A stretch of 64,000 nucleotides of DNA from contig CM059623.1 of NCBI GenBank assembly GCA_030435675.1, positions 9,326,012 to 9,390,011 of the forward strand, given 5' to 3'. The notes below the pieces were generated by a model. It worked only from the letters and a program-made list of their open reading frames with translations, was not told the DNA's origin and ran no database searches. The DNA is from Steinernema hermaphroditum. Lineage: Eukaryota; Nematoda; Chromadorea; Rhabditida; Steinernematidae. Made by a program: the position numbers and the translations under genes. Shown here in pieces: positions 1-12,221 of the stretch (position 1 is the first letter of the stretch; each line of letters opens with the position of its first letter).

Positions 1-3000
1 TGAAACGAAAGATCAAATCTGCGCCACGTGCTCGCGCCACCTTTGCGATTCTTCCGTCGGCGGCGCAGAACTTGTAGACGGCGGCGATCGGGATGGCCAC
101 GAGGGGGGCGAAAGAGATGCTCCAGCCGAGCCAGTTGCACCAATGCGGGAAGAGGTAGTCGTCATAGCGCATCGGGTGGAAGTCGGCCCACACGAACGCC
201 AGAATCGTCTGAACAAGTCGAGGTTACAGGGGCTGTTTTGTGACATTTTTTGACTTCTAATCGTCTTATTATTGTGCGAGAATCGAAAGACCTTCGTGTT
301 GCCGATAAAATATGACTCGAAAGTTTATCTAACGCCAATAGCTTGAGCGTTTCATGACCGCTTTATGGTCGACTTATCAGTCCTAGTAGTTTCTGCACCC
401 ATGCACCCACTCCTTCACTCACCAAGAAGACTGCCGGACAGACGAACTTCCATAGAAGCTTCCAGAAGAGGTAGATCGGCGGGTAGAAACGAATCATCCA
501 CTTGATGTTGTCCAGGAAGTTGTCCACCCCGTAGACCCAGCAGACGGCCATGCACTCGAAGAAGGCGATTATGATGAGAGGCCACGTTCCGGTGTAGTAG
601 TCGACGAGCATCATCCAGTACATGGCGGCCTAACCCACACTTCTTAGCCTCGCAAGACACGTTAGGACCTACCGAGCAGCACAGGGGCACTCCGAGAATG
701 AGGAAGGCGACCGTTACACAGGTCAAGACGTGGCGATGGTTGCGGCGGAGTCGCTCGGGGAATTCGTCGCAGATCGAGGAGACGACCGTCTCGACGATGA
801 AGAGTTCGCTGCTGAGGATGATGAGGAAGAGCATGATGAAGAAGAGGACCGCGTAGAGAGGCGCCACAGGTAGCTTCGCCACTGACTCGGAGAAGACGAC
901 GAAGACCAGCTCCGCGCCTTCTTGGAACTCGAACTGCGACATGGAGATGTCCATCTCATAGCACATGAAGCCGATGGCGGCGAAGACCAGCGTCGAGCAG
1001 AAGAGCGACGTGACCACGTCCACCATGCTGATTATCCAAACGTCCCTAAAGGTCCGTTCTCTTCATCAGCTCTTCAGAGTCCTCCTACTTGAAGACGTTG
1101 TTGTGGAACCTGTTGTAGCTGGAGAGGGTGATGAGCCCTCCGGAGCAAGTTGATAGGGAGTAGAAGACTTGGACAGCGGCGCTCCCCCAGACCCTCAGGT
1201 CGTAGAGGACGTCCCAGTCCGGCGAGTAGAAGTAGTAGAGGCCGTCGAGGGAGCCAGGCAGCGTGAGGAACCGAGCGATAAGGACCAGTAAGATGATGTA
1301 AGGCACGATTACAGTAATATACACAACCTGAATCTTCTTGTTTTAGAGATTTTGGGGCAGGTACTCACTTTTCCACCCGATTTGATACCCTTAAAGAGAC
1401 ATAGGAACACGGCTATCCAGGAGACGAATAGGCAGATGACGAGTTGGATGTTGATCTGTCCAACGACGTCGAAACCCGAGGAGAGCATCAGTACTTCGCG
1501 GCTAGAAGCAGGCGCCTAGAGGCGTCGAAGCGCGTTTAGGGACTCACTGGAAGTACTCAAGACTCGGCATGACGTAGTTCCCAACTCTGAAAGCCGAAAG
1601 CATCGGAGTTGGGGTGGTGACGTTGTCGAGCTCGAGGGAGGCTATGGGGACACAGGTCCCGTTGAGAAGGACGGTCCCGTTCTGGAGCTGACAGGACTCG
1701 ATGATGTCCCGGTTCCAGACCGAGCAATCTGCAAAGGTCGGGTTAGTGGCTACGCCTAGTTGAGGGGGCTTACTCTGCGAATTCCAGTGATTCCCACATG
1801 TGGCCCAGGGAAGAGTCAGTTTAAGTGAATTGACGAGGTAGAACATGGCCCAGGCGCTCACCACGTTGTACATGATCGCTATCGAGCAGGCGATTATGAT
1901 CATGGCTATGCCTATTCCTGCAACACCTGAAGTGAGCCACAGTCGCCTCCTGTCAGCCTACCCTTGAAGAGTGGGACCACCTTCCAGATGCTCATGGCCC
2001 CCAGACTGATGAACTGTCCTAGCGAGAGTTCCATCAGGAGGGTCGGCATCGCCGCCAGAAGGAGCATGACGCAGTAGGGGATCATGAAGGCAAGGCCTCC
2101 CTGCTGCGAGAGGTAGTAGGGAAATCTCCATAGGTTCCCAAGTCCAAAAGTGAATCCCACGACGGAGAGGATGTAGTCGGCCCTCGAGGACCAGTTTCCC
2201 CGGATTTTGTTTTCGTCGCCTCCGGCGAATGGATCTTCGAAGGGGTACTCGATGTCGCCTTCGCGGACATAGTCGCCGACCTGCAATCATCAACTACAGT
2301 ACTCATTTTCTAGGAGTGTGAAAAAAATGTTGGAATGAATCGCAAAATTCAATCACAATGAAAAGGACACGTAGTGTGAATCAATCTCTGCGAATGTCAT
2401 TTCTTAAAACCGGTCGTCCACTAGTGGAACATTCACCAATTGGATGTCCGGCGACCTTTTTGCCAAACATTCTGCAGTTACGTAGAAAAGCAAACGTTTA
2501 GGAACTAAAGGGCTTTCCCACACTTCGTCGCCTCTCAGACGTATCCCTAAATCCTCCAAATCCGTTTCTTTAGTGCCGATACTTTTATTCGATACAGTAC
2601 TTCGCTTCTTTCAGTGCTTTGAACAGGGCTTCTACAACATAAATGGAAAACAACACAAATAGCCGACAAGTATTGCACAAGATCGGCTTAAATCTTATAT
2701 TTCAAACCCATTCGCGTAAAACGGATCATCTGCAAAGCCAGATGATCTACTTATAGGCGTGCCACAAAGGACTTGGCAGATAAAAGTGCCCTATTCGATA
2801 AATCCCCACTCTCTCACTTTTGGAACAGCTGAATTTACAGTATCTTTACCCCGAACGCCCCTTCGATTTCAGTCGTATAGAATGGAATTTTACGTTTGAA
2901 GGAGATCAGCCCCTTGTGCCTCGGAGAGCATCATATTTCAAAAACACACCTTGGTGACAAAGGGAGGGTAGAGGGAGTTGGCGTCGCTGTTGGCGGCGGT

Positions 3001-3093
3001 CGTCTGAAGCGGACTCTTCTCGTCGACGGCGCCGTCGCCGACGTTCGTGGATCGGGCGCGCGAGTGCCGCTCGCCCTGGCTGCTGAACGACAT
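1..3093 (-). CDS. SLC6-type Na+-dependent neurotransmitter/amino-acid symporter, 3' end off the window
   Basis: A multi-pass plasma-membrane carrier that couples uptake of a small solute to Na+. Exons read on the minus strand: 2950-3093, 1962-2280, 1774-1917, 1548-1728, 1369-1501, 1089-1327, 673-1045, 423-629 and 1-208, still open at the edge. The first exon encodes a hydrophilic 48-residue cytoplasmic N-terminus; its ATG follows an acceptor-like tttcag. Exon 2 carries the TM1 signature GNLWRFPY. A long extracellular loop with NGT glycosylation sites follows TM3, and GGLITLSSYNRFHNN marks the TM6-TM7 region. The residue matching the monoamine-binding Asp of TM1 is Gly (FTFG), as in GABA, glycine and other amino-acid carriers, so a biogenic-amine substrate is unlikely. 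Substrate is otherwise unknown. Intron 1 (2281-2949) is long; the other introns are about 40-50 bp. Confidence 0.9.
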
Positions 3094-4293
3094 CCAGAAG
3101 CCGAGTGCTCGGCGGCCTTCTGAAATCGGATCGGGTCAGCTCTCGGCGGGGACGGCCGCGTCGCCGGGCGTCGCGATGTTGCAAAGGCGGCGCGGAGGGC
3201 CGCGGCGGCGACAAAACAGCTGTCGATTGGATCGCGGGCCATCTCCCTTCGAGCCTGCTCAGTAGCAGGCGGCAGGATAGTGCCGCATCCCCGCGGGGCG
3301 AAGGCTATTGTCCGAACGGCCGACGGGAAGGGGAACTCGGTGCTAAGCGTATCGATTGAATCGGGAGGATTAGAGGGCGGAAGGTTCGAAGCGGGCGAGA
3401 AATCGCCCGGTTGGCAGGAATGCGCGGCGAATATTGCCCGATAAACCTTTTAATAAACGGACGAAGAGACTCGCGGGGCGCTGTTTACACGGTAATCGGA
3501 GCGAACGATCGATCCCCGGAACTTCCGAGGAGTGGCAACAAGTGTGAATTGGCTGACAGTTAGTGAGAAGACAAAGAGGGAAAGTGAATAAACTGCGCTG
3601 CGCACGGTGACTCAAGGTCGCCGACGGCGGCGGCGGTCAGTCCCCGGCGCATCACTTACCCGGCCGGGAAATTAACAGAGGAGATAAACGGCCGCCTGAT
3701 CCTCGACGACGCCTCCGACAGGGTCACTCGGCGTGCGCATCGCGATAATGACGTTTATGACCAAAAGTAAACAGCGCTTGACGCCCCTCGCACAAAAACG
3801 TTGCCGACGGATTGGGTTAGGTAAATAGCCGGGTTGACGGAGGGCAAATTGACGATGTCCTGAAGGGGTGAGTCGCCCTGACTGCTTTGGCTTCGAATCA
3901 CTTGAGTCAACAAGAAGGTCTTGTTATCGGGTTCAGAAACTGTTTCTCGGAAACATTTCTGTGCATTTTGGAGAAATTCCAGAAGATTCTTGTTTGCCTA
4001 CGAGACATTGCTCCAACGTCTCCGAGACTCACTTTCAATTTCCAGACGACTCGAACCGGTCGAAACGTCGACCGCATTCCTGACATGATCGTTTCCTCCT
4101 CAAAACAAGTGTCCCGTGTAAAAGAGTCAATTGCGCGTTGAAATCCCCAAAGAAGTTCGCAATTCAAGTGACATGGATAATCCACCCTTCGGTGCTTCAG
4201 CCCGCACACGACTTTACTGAAGATTTACATAATGAAATAAATAATTTATAACTTAACAAGTTGTGAATATATAATTAACCACCCTTAATACAT
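3094..4293. other. Intergenic: probable promoter side of the symporter
   Basis: About 1.2 kb between the symporter start and the stop of the next minus-strand gene. The first 600 bp are GC-rich and the rest AT-rich. Short open frames on both strands (for example 3887-4141 and 3907-4209) overlap one another, lack splice context and resemble no family I know. I see no RNA gene. Confidence 0.5.
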
Positions 4294-5735
4294 TCAGACA
4301 ACGCTATTCCTCAGAGCAAGAGCTCCAGTTAACGAAACAAAAGAAGCAAACAACGACGGGAGAATGTGATGAACGTCGAACAAAAATCCGCCGCACATTG
4401 GCGCGAGGGCTCGGGACATCGAAGACAACGATGAGACCACTCCTAGGACGACTCCGACGTTCTCACCTTTGCATTTGACGATCGCCATTTCGACCACAAT
4501 TACTCGGCAAAGGCTGAAAAGAACATCTTAGCACGGTTGAGTTTCGAGTTTCTTACCAAGAAAGTATGTTTAGGAGGGTCAAGAAGAACGTGTAGAGCCA
4601 GAAGGACGTAGAGAACGAGAGTCCGATGAATACGGCTGCGAATGCGAAGCAGTTGAGATAGAGAAGTCGCCCAAGAGGGATTCCGATGAACGACACGACG
4701 GCTCCGATGTTGAATGAGATGAGGAATTGCGTCAGCCCTTGCCAGCTGATCAAGTAACCCTGCATGGCGGTGTCGGCTTCGAAACGTTCTTTCATGAACC
4801 AGTTGAAGTTGGAACGGTAGAGAATCATCACGAACGTCGTAAGGAGTCTTATGCCAAATATTACTCTCAACTTGGTCCAGTCGACCTGAAACGGATCCAA
4901 CTGTAGTTCTCGAATTGAAGCATCTCCTTACCTGACGGAACTGATCGAGCATGGCGATTAATGGATGCAGCCAACTCTTCGACTGCTGCTTGCTTTCCTT
5001 CGATTCGGTGGCATCGCGCACATTAGGAACGAACAAAGCTGTCAGTACGGAGTTGACAGCGAACGCGGAGGTTCCGATGAGAAAGGTGGTGCGGTATCCA
5101 AGGGACACATTGGCCCATCCGGCGAGAGTTGGTGCAAAGATGAAGGCGAGGTTGCTCATTGAGTTGAATCTTCCAAGAGCTTTCACTTGACCCTGAACAG
5201 CTAAGTTTTGTGAGATTCCAGACTAATGGTACACCTACTTTTTGGTCATCTTTCGTCAATATTCCCAACAACGATCGACAAGTGCTCTGAGTGTGCTTGA
5301 ACGTTCCGCACAATAGTCGGCTCAGAACAATGAGCCACAAACTCGTGGTTTGCAAAAATCCATACGAAAGTGTTGTGAGAACGAGGCACGTCAGAGTGAC
5401 CGTTTGGTATCCGATTCGATCTGCTTCCGAGCCAATAAGTGGAGATGTCAGGAATTGGAAGACGCCATATACAGACGCCAGCACTCCTGCGGCACTGACG
5501 GAGAGCCCGATTTCGCTTCGGAAAAATTCAGGCAGCACCTAAAACTGGACAAAATAAGTGCTGTGTCATTTTCAAAGAGAAAGACGCAAACGAGAAAAGG
5601 AAAAAGGAAAAAACTAAAAATGGCAACAGGAATCTAAATTCTACCAACTGTGACAATGAAGCTGGCTCCGAACATGTCCAGAAACGAGACGAACTGGAGG
5701 ACGAATATCAGGCGGTCCCTGGAGAGGACATTCAT
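4294..5735 (-). CDS. Major facilitator superfamily transporter, MFSD9-like
   Basis: A twelve-helix transporter of unknown substrate. Minus-strand exons 5649-5735, 5239-5538, 4932-5192, 4557-4885 and 4294-4513 join to 398 aa. The start ATG lies 14 bases after an acceptor-like ttttcag, so spliced-leader addition is likely. The TM4 region reads LCGTFKHTQSTCRSLL, closely matching the GIFKHTLSISRALL stretch I recall for vertebrate MFSD9. The TM2-TM3 loop carries the MFS-type GSEADRIGYQ, and an RALAP motif lies near the C-terminus. The first intron needs a donor gttggt in place of a consensus site; the nearby gtagaa donor gives a stop. Family assignment is firm; the MFSD9 subfamily is an inference from short motifs. 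Confidence 0.85.
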
Positions 5736-8290
5736 TGTGACGCGTGGTTCTGAAAATAGTAGTTGTAATCATGGAAAAGCAAGCGGTAAAACATACAATA
5801 AACACATGAAAGCGCGGTAATGTGAAGATCGAAAATGGTTGTATCACTGAGGCTGTCAGCCAGTACACGGCGGTTCTGTTATCATCGCCATAACGTCATA
5901 AGACGACGCTATCACACAGTAAAACACAATCCGACCAGTCATCTTTCGACAAAAAAGAGAATGAACTGCAAGAGACAGAGGACAGTGACCTTTCGGCCGT
6001 CTAGCAGATGAGAGATGATGAGAAGAATGTCTCACAGACCGATTGTGCAAAATCCGGAAACCGAACGTAAGATATTCCCCAGAGCGTCTCAGCGAGAGCC
6101 GTCCCACTCCCGATCCATTGGACGAAGGGGGTGGAGAAGAGGATTGACCGAGGCGAAGATGGCGAAAACGTGCTGATCGCCGATTTTTTGCCACTCGGAC
6201 TGCTGGCGATTGATTCGCTGGGCGATACGTGCGACTTCTAAACGAGGGCACCTTCGCCGCTCGGCGAAGGGTCATCGAGGCGCTGAGTGGCCGTCTTCCC
6301 CTCCTTTTTCATTACAATCGCCTTCTGCGATTCGGCCGGCGGTCGGCGGCGGCGCCCACCAAAACATTTGTCCCATTTTCTTCCCGTTCTTTCGCGTTCG
6401 ACGGCCGAAATCTCCGCTCCTGCAGTCGGCACATCGCAACACTTTCCCTTCGCGCCTTCCTCTTCACGCCACGCTGCGCATAATTTTCTCGCTCCGCTTC
6501 ACCGAAATGACCTTCAAGGGGCGAGCAGTTTGCTTTTGCGGTTTGACTTATCGATGCGTCTTCGCGCCGTGGGTGGTAATACGTGAGAGTCGAGGTACTA
6601 ATTGGCGAAGTGGGTCAACAGGGTGTAGAGGGTTCCTGAAGAGTCGACGCCGATCGGTTTGGTGGAACGACAGGTGTCCGTCGTGTTATCTCTCGACCAA
6701 ATGAAGCATTTCTCCGGTTTTTTATCCTCTCGATCTTCTGGTTCCTTGTTTGGTTTCAAGCATGACCACTCTAGTTGTGACTCAAGGTCACGGATCTTAA
6801 TTATACGATAATCTTTGAAGTTTCTAGAATTTGCTGGAGTGAGGGCACTTGTCGCAGAATTGATATAGCTTTGATAGCAGGATTTATCGAACTTCATGAC
6901 GTTTATATTTTTTAATTTTTGAGATTCTTAGAACGCAGATAATATCAGTCAATTTAAGCCAACATTTGCAGCGCCTCCTTGAAATTCTAGGGAACCGGTT
7001 TCATTGTTTACGGTTTGAAAATAGCACCCGCGGACTGCCATTAATTTTTTAAACAAGGTCCGTTATCTGCACGTAGCTGGAGTTTCTGGATGTTCAATGA
7101 AACATTGAGTCCACCAAATATAAAATCGTTTTAAAGTTAAAAAAATCAACCTACATACACAATCCACGAAGTTTTCCATGCTTTCCAGTGTAAAGATGAC
7201 AAAAATATACACGTAGTAGATCGTAAATCTTCACCGTAGTGTCCACCGTAATGATTCCTGATGTTCACAGTGGGTGCACTTCGAAGTTTCTGAAGAATGT
7301 GAACCCACATATCACTACGTGTCCATTACACTTTCTCCGTACACAAACAGTTCCTCGAAGCGAAACGGGAATGTGACGCAACTTTTGAACCCTCCAAACC
7401 TGTTTCCTGCTAAACCGACGTGTCACCGCGCGCCCAAAATCGTTCCTTAAAGACCGTCTCACAGCCCGCGAACGGTCAGTTCTCGGCCATTTCGACGAGA
7501 GTCGTTAGACTGATAAAAAGAGGGGATTTAGGAGATCCGGGAAGCGGCCGGAGGCGATCGCGTCGCCGTAAACAAAACGTGCGATCCGTGGGGATTCGCG
7601 AGGGATTCTTCGCGCGGTACTGTCACAACCGGTCGCCGACGTGGACGTGCGACGGCGCCGTGACCAGCATCTTCCCCCCACCTTCTCCTTTCCGGTTCCC
7701 CCACTCCAACACGTCAGCCAACCCAATTTGGTGCCGCTACTTTCGTAACCATCCCTTCGTCTTATAAGGTGGTTGCAGCGCGGAGGGGAGACCCATCGCC
7801 AGGGATTAGGGCCCGCCGGGGACTCCTCTTGACCCGAGGAACGTGGCCGCCGGCGGCGAACGTGCGGGACGCGAGTTCGCCAGCGATCCGTCTGTTTATT
7901 CGTGCGCACAAGCTGTTTATCGCCGCGCCAAGGAGGACCATTTGAGGGCGACGATCTGCTCGGAGAGGGCTGAGTCACCATCGGACCTCTCTCTTCCCTC
8001 AGAGCGTGCTTTCCCTTTGGCATCTTGCTAGTTTTCTTTCTTTACTTTTCCCCACGAAAAGAATGAAGATCCTTTGGAGACGCCCAATGCTCCTAGCACT
8101 CAAAGGGGCCTCGAAAGTTCCATCGTCACTCGATCAATCGGTCATTTGTTCGTTAATTGGCCATGAAGACTGCTCCATATGTTGCGGTTTTCGTCCCTAA
8201 GCTTAGAGTTTGTCCTCATTATCATCCGCTCTTCGTGCTAGCGATCCAGAAAGCCCTTCGAGCCCTTAAAGTCACCCTCTTCGGCTTCAG
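5736..8290. other. Intergenic, 2.5 kb, with one doubtful small ORF
   Basis: Separates the divergent MFSD9-like and prolyl hydroxylase genes, so it probably holds both promoters. Stretches 6230-6560 and 7410-8000 are GC-rich, and their many overlapping frames look like composition effects. A 99-residue minus-strand frame at 6598-6897 (MKFDKSCYQS start, four Cys, no signal peptide) is the only one with plausible gene-like composition. It has no recognisable domain, and I give it about 0.2. No RNA gene or repeat was seen. Confidence 0.5.
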
Positions 8291-9981
8291 ATGCGAGTAG
8301 TTATCCTCGTGGCGCTCGTCGCCTTCGGTGTCTCCGCCGACCTCTTCACTTCGATAGCCGATCTGCAGAAGCTGCTCACCGCCGAGAAGGACATCCCCAG
8401 CATCATCGAGCGCTACATCTCGCTGGAGAAGCAGCGCATCGCCGAGCTGCAGGAGTACGTAGCCAAGTACGAGGAAAGCAACGCGCGCCTCGCGGCCAAC
8501 GGCGTCAAGGAGGTGATGAACCCGATCAACGCCTTCCGCCTCATCAAGCAGATGACTTCCACGTGGAAGGAGGTCGAGCACAAGATGCGCAACAACAACG
8601 CCGACTTCTTCATCCGCAACTTCACCGACTCGCACCTCAGCTCCTACCCCACCTCCGAGGACCTTAGTGGCGCCGCCACCGGCCTCCTCCGTCTGCAGGA
8701 CACCTACCGTCTTGACACTTCGGAGCTCGCCAGCGGCAAGATCCGCAATATCCAGTACAGCCGGCCCTTCACCGCCCACGACTGCTTCGAGATCGCCCGC
8801 GTCGCCTACAACAACGAGGACTACTACCACACCATTCTCTGGATGGAGGAGGCCAAGAAGCTCGTCGTCAAGGAGGACCCTCCCACCGCCAGCATGGAGG
8901 ACATCCTCGAGTACCTCGGTTTCTCCCTCTACAAGCAGGGAAACCTCAAGCACGCCCTGAAGCTCACCGAGGAACTCTACAAGCTGGCGCCCACGCACCC
9001 CCGCGCCAAAGGAAACGTCCAATGGTACGAGGACCTTCTTGAGAAGGAAGGCGTCCGCCGCTCCGACATGCGGCGCAACATCCCCTCCGTCGTCAACATC
9101 CGCCCCACCGAGGCCCTCGAGAACACCGAGCGCGACATCTACGAGGCCCTCTGCCGCGACGAGGTCCCCGTCAGCCCGAAGGCCACCTCGCAGCTCTACT
9201 GCTACTACAAGCGTGACCGTCCCTTCCTCATCCTCGCTCCTTTCAAGGTCGAGATCCTTCGATTCAATCCCCTCGCCGTCCTTTTCAAGTCGGTCATGAA
9301 CGACGAGGAGATCGAAGTCATCCAGGAGCTGGCCAAGCCCAAGCTGAACCGCGCCACCGTCCAGAACTCCGTTACCGGAGCCCTCGAGACTGCCTCCTAC
9401 CGTATCAGCAAATCCGCCTGGCTCAAGGGCTACGAGCATGAAGTGGTCGACCGCGTGAACAGACGCATCGACCTGATGACCAATTTGGAGCAGGAGACCG
9501 CCGAGGAGCTCCAGATCGCCAACTACGGTATCGGCGGACACTACGATCCCCACTTCGATTTTGCCAGAGTAAGATCGACATCTCATAGAATCATCTCGAA
9601 CCTCATTTTCAGAAAGAGGAGACGAAGTCGTTCGAGTCCCTCGGCACCGGAAACCGCATCGCCACCGTACTCTTCTACATGTCCCAGCCGGAGATGGGCG
9701 GCGGCACCGTCTTCACCGAGCTGAAGACCACCGTCATGCCGAGCCACCACGACGCCCTCTTCTGGTACAACCTCTACCGTAGCGGCGAAGGAGACCTCCG
9801 CACCCGCCACGCCGCTTGTCCCGTCCTCACCGGAGTCAAGTGGGTCGGCAACAAGTGGATCCACGAGCTCGGCCAGGAGTTCCGTCGCCCCTGCGGCCTC
9901 AAGCCCCACACCCAGGAACTCTTCGTCGGCGACCTCGGAGGGCCCAGCCCCCGCGACCACCCCAACTTCAGCTCCGTCTAA
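8291..9981 (+). CDS. Collagen prolyl 4-hydroxylase alpha subunit (PHY/DPY-18 type)
   Basis: An ER-lumen Fe(II)/2-oxoglutarate dioxygenase that hydroxylates proline in Gly-X-Pro of collagens, needed for cuticle collagen stability. Exons 8291-9568 and 9613-9981 give 548 aa, near the usual 540-560. A signal peptide (MRVVILVALVAFGVSA) is followed by the N-terminal dimerisation domain, a peptide-substrate-binding domain with TPR-like helices (about residues 145-250), and the catalytic domain. Iron ligands His421, Asp423 (PHFDF) and His492 (RHAAC) and the 2-oxoglutarate-binding Lys502 are present. Only one intron is present, and codon use is strongly biased to C-ending codons, which suggests high expression and also explains a long antisense open frame. 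An AATAAA lies 150 bp downstream. The gene is convergent with the glucuronosyltransferase. Confidence 0.96.
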
Positions 9982-10133
9982 GTAGCTTCAGAACTCTGCC
10001 TTATAAGTTATTTGCATAATTGTTCCGTTTGTCCAATTTTCTTTGCGGGTTTCCCTCAGTCATAATTCTTTTTTTCGCATTTTCCCTCTTGCCTTCTCCC
10101 TAAGTGCCCTTTTGTTTCTAGTGTACTAGATAC

Positions 10134-10139
10134 AATAAA
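10134..10139 (+). terminator. Poly(A) signal AATAAA of the prolyl 4-hydroxylase gene
   Basis: Exact hexamer 153 bp after the stop codon and before the convergent gene's stop at 10207. Confidence 0.7.
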
Positions 10140-10206
10140 TACAATCCTTCTAGATTCTTAGCTTTCTCCCTTGTCTTCTTCGAATATTTTACTACAACTT
10201 CAAGCG

Positions 10207-12221
10207 TCACTCTTTCTTTGTCTTGCCGGCAAAGATTTGTCGGAGCAACGCAACAACAACCTTGAAAGACACATAAACGATCGAGGCGAGGACGAGGACG
10301 ATGGTTCCCCAGATGTCCAAGGTGTGGTATACAAAAAAGTTCTGCGTTCTACCGGCTGGGTCGAGGTTCTTCAGCTGTCCGAACTGAGCGGCGAATTCGA
10401 CGTGTCGCACGAGGGTTGTCTTGATGGGAATTGGCCGATTGGCGATCATCGCGGCGACTCTCTTCGCTTCGATTCCATAACTAAAACATCAAAAGTGGAT
10501 GCGGAAGATTAGGGTCAAGGCCATATACTCTCGGTGGCCAAGAGTGGTTCGGTGACTTTTGTTCCTATCACTCAGCTACTATCAAGAAGAACAGGACTCA
10601 CTTCTCGTTTGTGAGGAGAGCCCTGAAGGCGCTGATGATCTTCTGGCTGTCGGCGAGGTCGCTCTTGTGGAGGTGAATGGCCGTTCCCATCCTCTCCACC
10701 ATTTTCGCGTTTCTCATCTGATCGCCGAGGATGGGGACGGTGATGAGAGGGACGCCTCGATGGGAGGCCTCCGTGACGCTGTTCATTCCTCCGTGAGTGA
10801 GGAAGCCTCGAAGATTCTTGTGGGCTGAACAGAGCACCGTACACCCTGTCCACAGAATGGGCGATTACCAAGCAGATCACTCTGAGGGATGGAGTTGAAG
10901 GTCAGGACGTTGTCCAGGCCCTTCGCGATCTGATGCTCCTCCTTTTCGTACTTCCAGATGAAAGTGACTTCTGGGAACGCTTTGAAAGCTGTCAGCAGCG
11001 CTTTCTTCATAGCATCCGGCATCGTGTAGCCCTGGACGTACATTCCAAAGGAGACAATTATGACGTCTTTCCGAAGGGTCATGATGTTTTCCCAGTACTG
11101 AGGGGGGCTTTATGAAGGCGTTTTTATCGCTGCGGACATACCGTATCCAGGGGTTTTGGCTCGTGAACTCCGACACCTCCAATGTAGACCACTTTGGAAT
11201 TGATCTGGCGAGGGAAATCGATCAGAGGATCGGCGTAGATTAGTGCAAAACTGGACTGGGCGATTTTCTCCTTAAAAGAATTCGGTGTGACTGTGTCCAT
11301 AGATGGTCAGCCCTACGTTAAAACTGACGAAGTCCTTCCCGTACTTGGCCTGGAACATCTTGTGTTCTAAGGAGGCTACTCGGTCGTAGAAGGCGTTGAA
11401 GGAATTGGCCGAAAGGAAGTTGCTGAACCTATCGAAATAGCCCATCTGGTCGGACTGCGTCGAGATACTGCCTGAGGAAGGGGAGGTTCAGGGTAACAAG
11501 GGAGTCGACCTACTTGGCACATAGCTCGGACTCAAGTCCAAACCGATGTTTTTTGCGACGCCTTCGAACATGACCGTGGAGCAGGTCACGATGTGGGCCT
11601 TGATTCCAAGCACCTCGAACAGTCCTACAATCTCAAACCCCACGTCAACTGGCTATCACCTCCCCTTACCTAGACCACACGCATCGAAGACTTCCGTGAT
11701 TCCAAGGGCGAATTTCTCGTTCCGCAACCGATCGAGTATCTCGTCCTGCTGAATGGTAACTGAAATGATGACGTTTCGGTAACGCGCGATCGGTCATCGG
11801 AACCCACATTCGCACTGTTTGGCCTGGGTGTCGGCGATGAACTTGAGTGTTTGGAAGTACTGTGCTATGGGATTCTCGAAGGACTGGGTCCACGAGGCCG
11901 AGATGTGCTCGTCGCCCTCGAAGAGCTCGGGCACTCCCGGCGCTGCTGGACAGGTGATCGTCTTCGCCAGTTTGGTTCCGTTTGTTTTGACGTTTGGACT
12001 GAGAAGGGGCAAGAAGACGGTCTTGATGCACACATACGGTAAACACTCTATTTCGGGGTCAGCGAACTCACCACATCGTGTCCCGCTTCCACGAGAACGT
12101 CGGCAATTTTGCCCGCAAATCCGACGTGACTGTGAGAGAATCGGGGATTATAGACGAGGATCTTGTAGGTCGAGGCGAGGTGGAAGAGCAGAAAGACGAC
12201 GGCTAAGGAGAAGGCAGACAT
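10207..12221 (-). CDS. UDP-glucuronosyltransferase (UGT family)
   Basis: A membrane-bound ER enzyme that transfers a sugar from a UDP-sugar to small lipophilic acceptors (detoxification). Nine minus-strand exons (12072-12221, 11808-12021, 11670-11759, 11514-11624, 11317-11471, 11142-11270, 10869-11097, 10602-10824, 10207-10480) join to 524 aa, the usual UGT length. A signal peptide is followed by KILVYNPRFSHSHV, the acceptor-domain start. The UGT signature spans SDLLAHKNLRGFLTHGGMNS, with its conserved HGG, and continues through VPILGDQ. A single TM helix lies near the C-terminus (about 490-515), followed by the tail KTKKE, a KxKxx-type ER-retrieval signal. Intron 1 ends at a weak aag acceptor. 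The specific acceptor substrate cannot be told. Confidence 0.95.

Noticed and set aside
8222..9586. 454-codon open frame antisense to the prolyl 4-hydroxylase gene
   Set aside because: Its low-complexity Gly/Val/Leu/Glu composition is what strong C-ending codon bias gives on the opposite strand; the sense frame has full family conservation.
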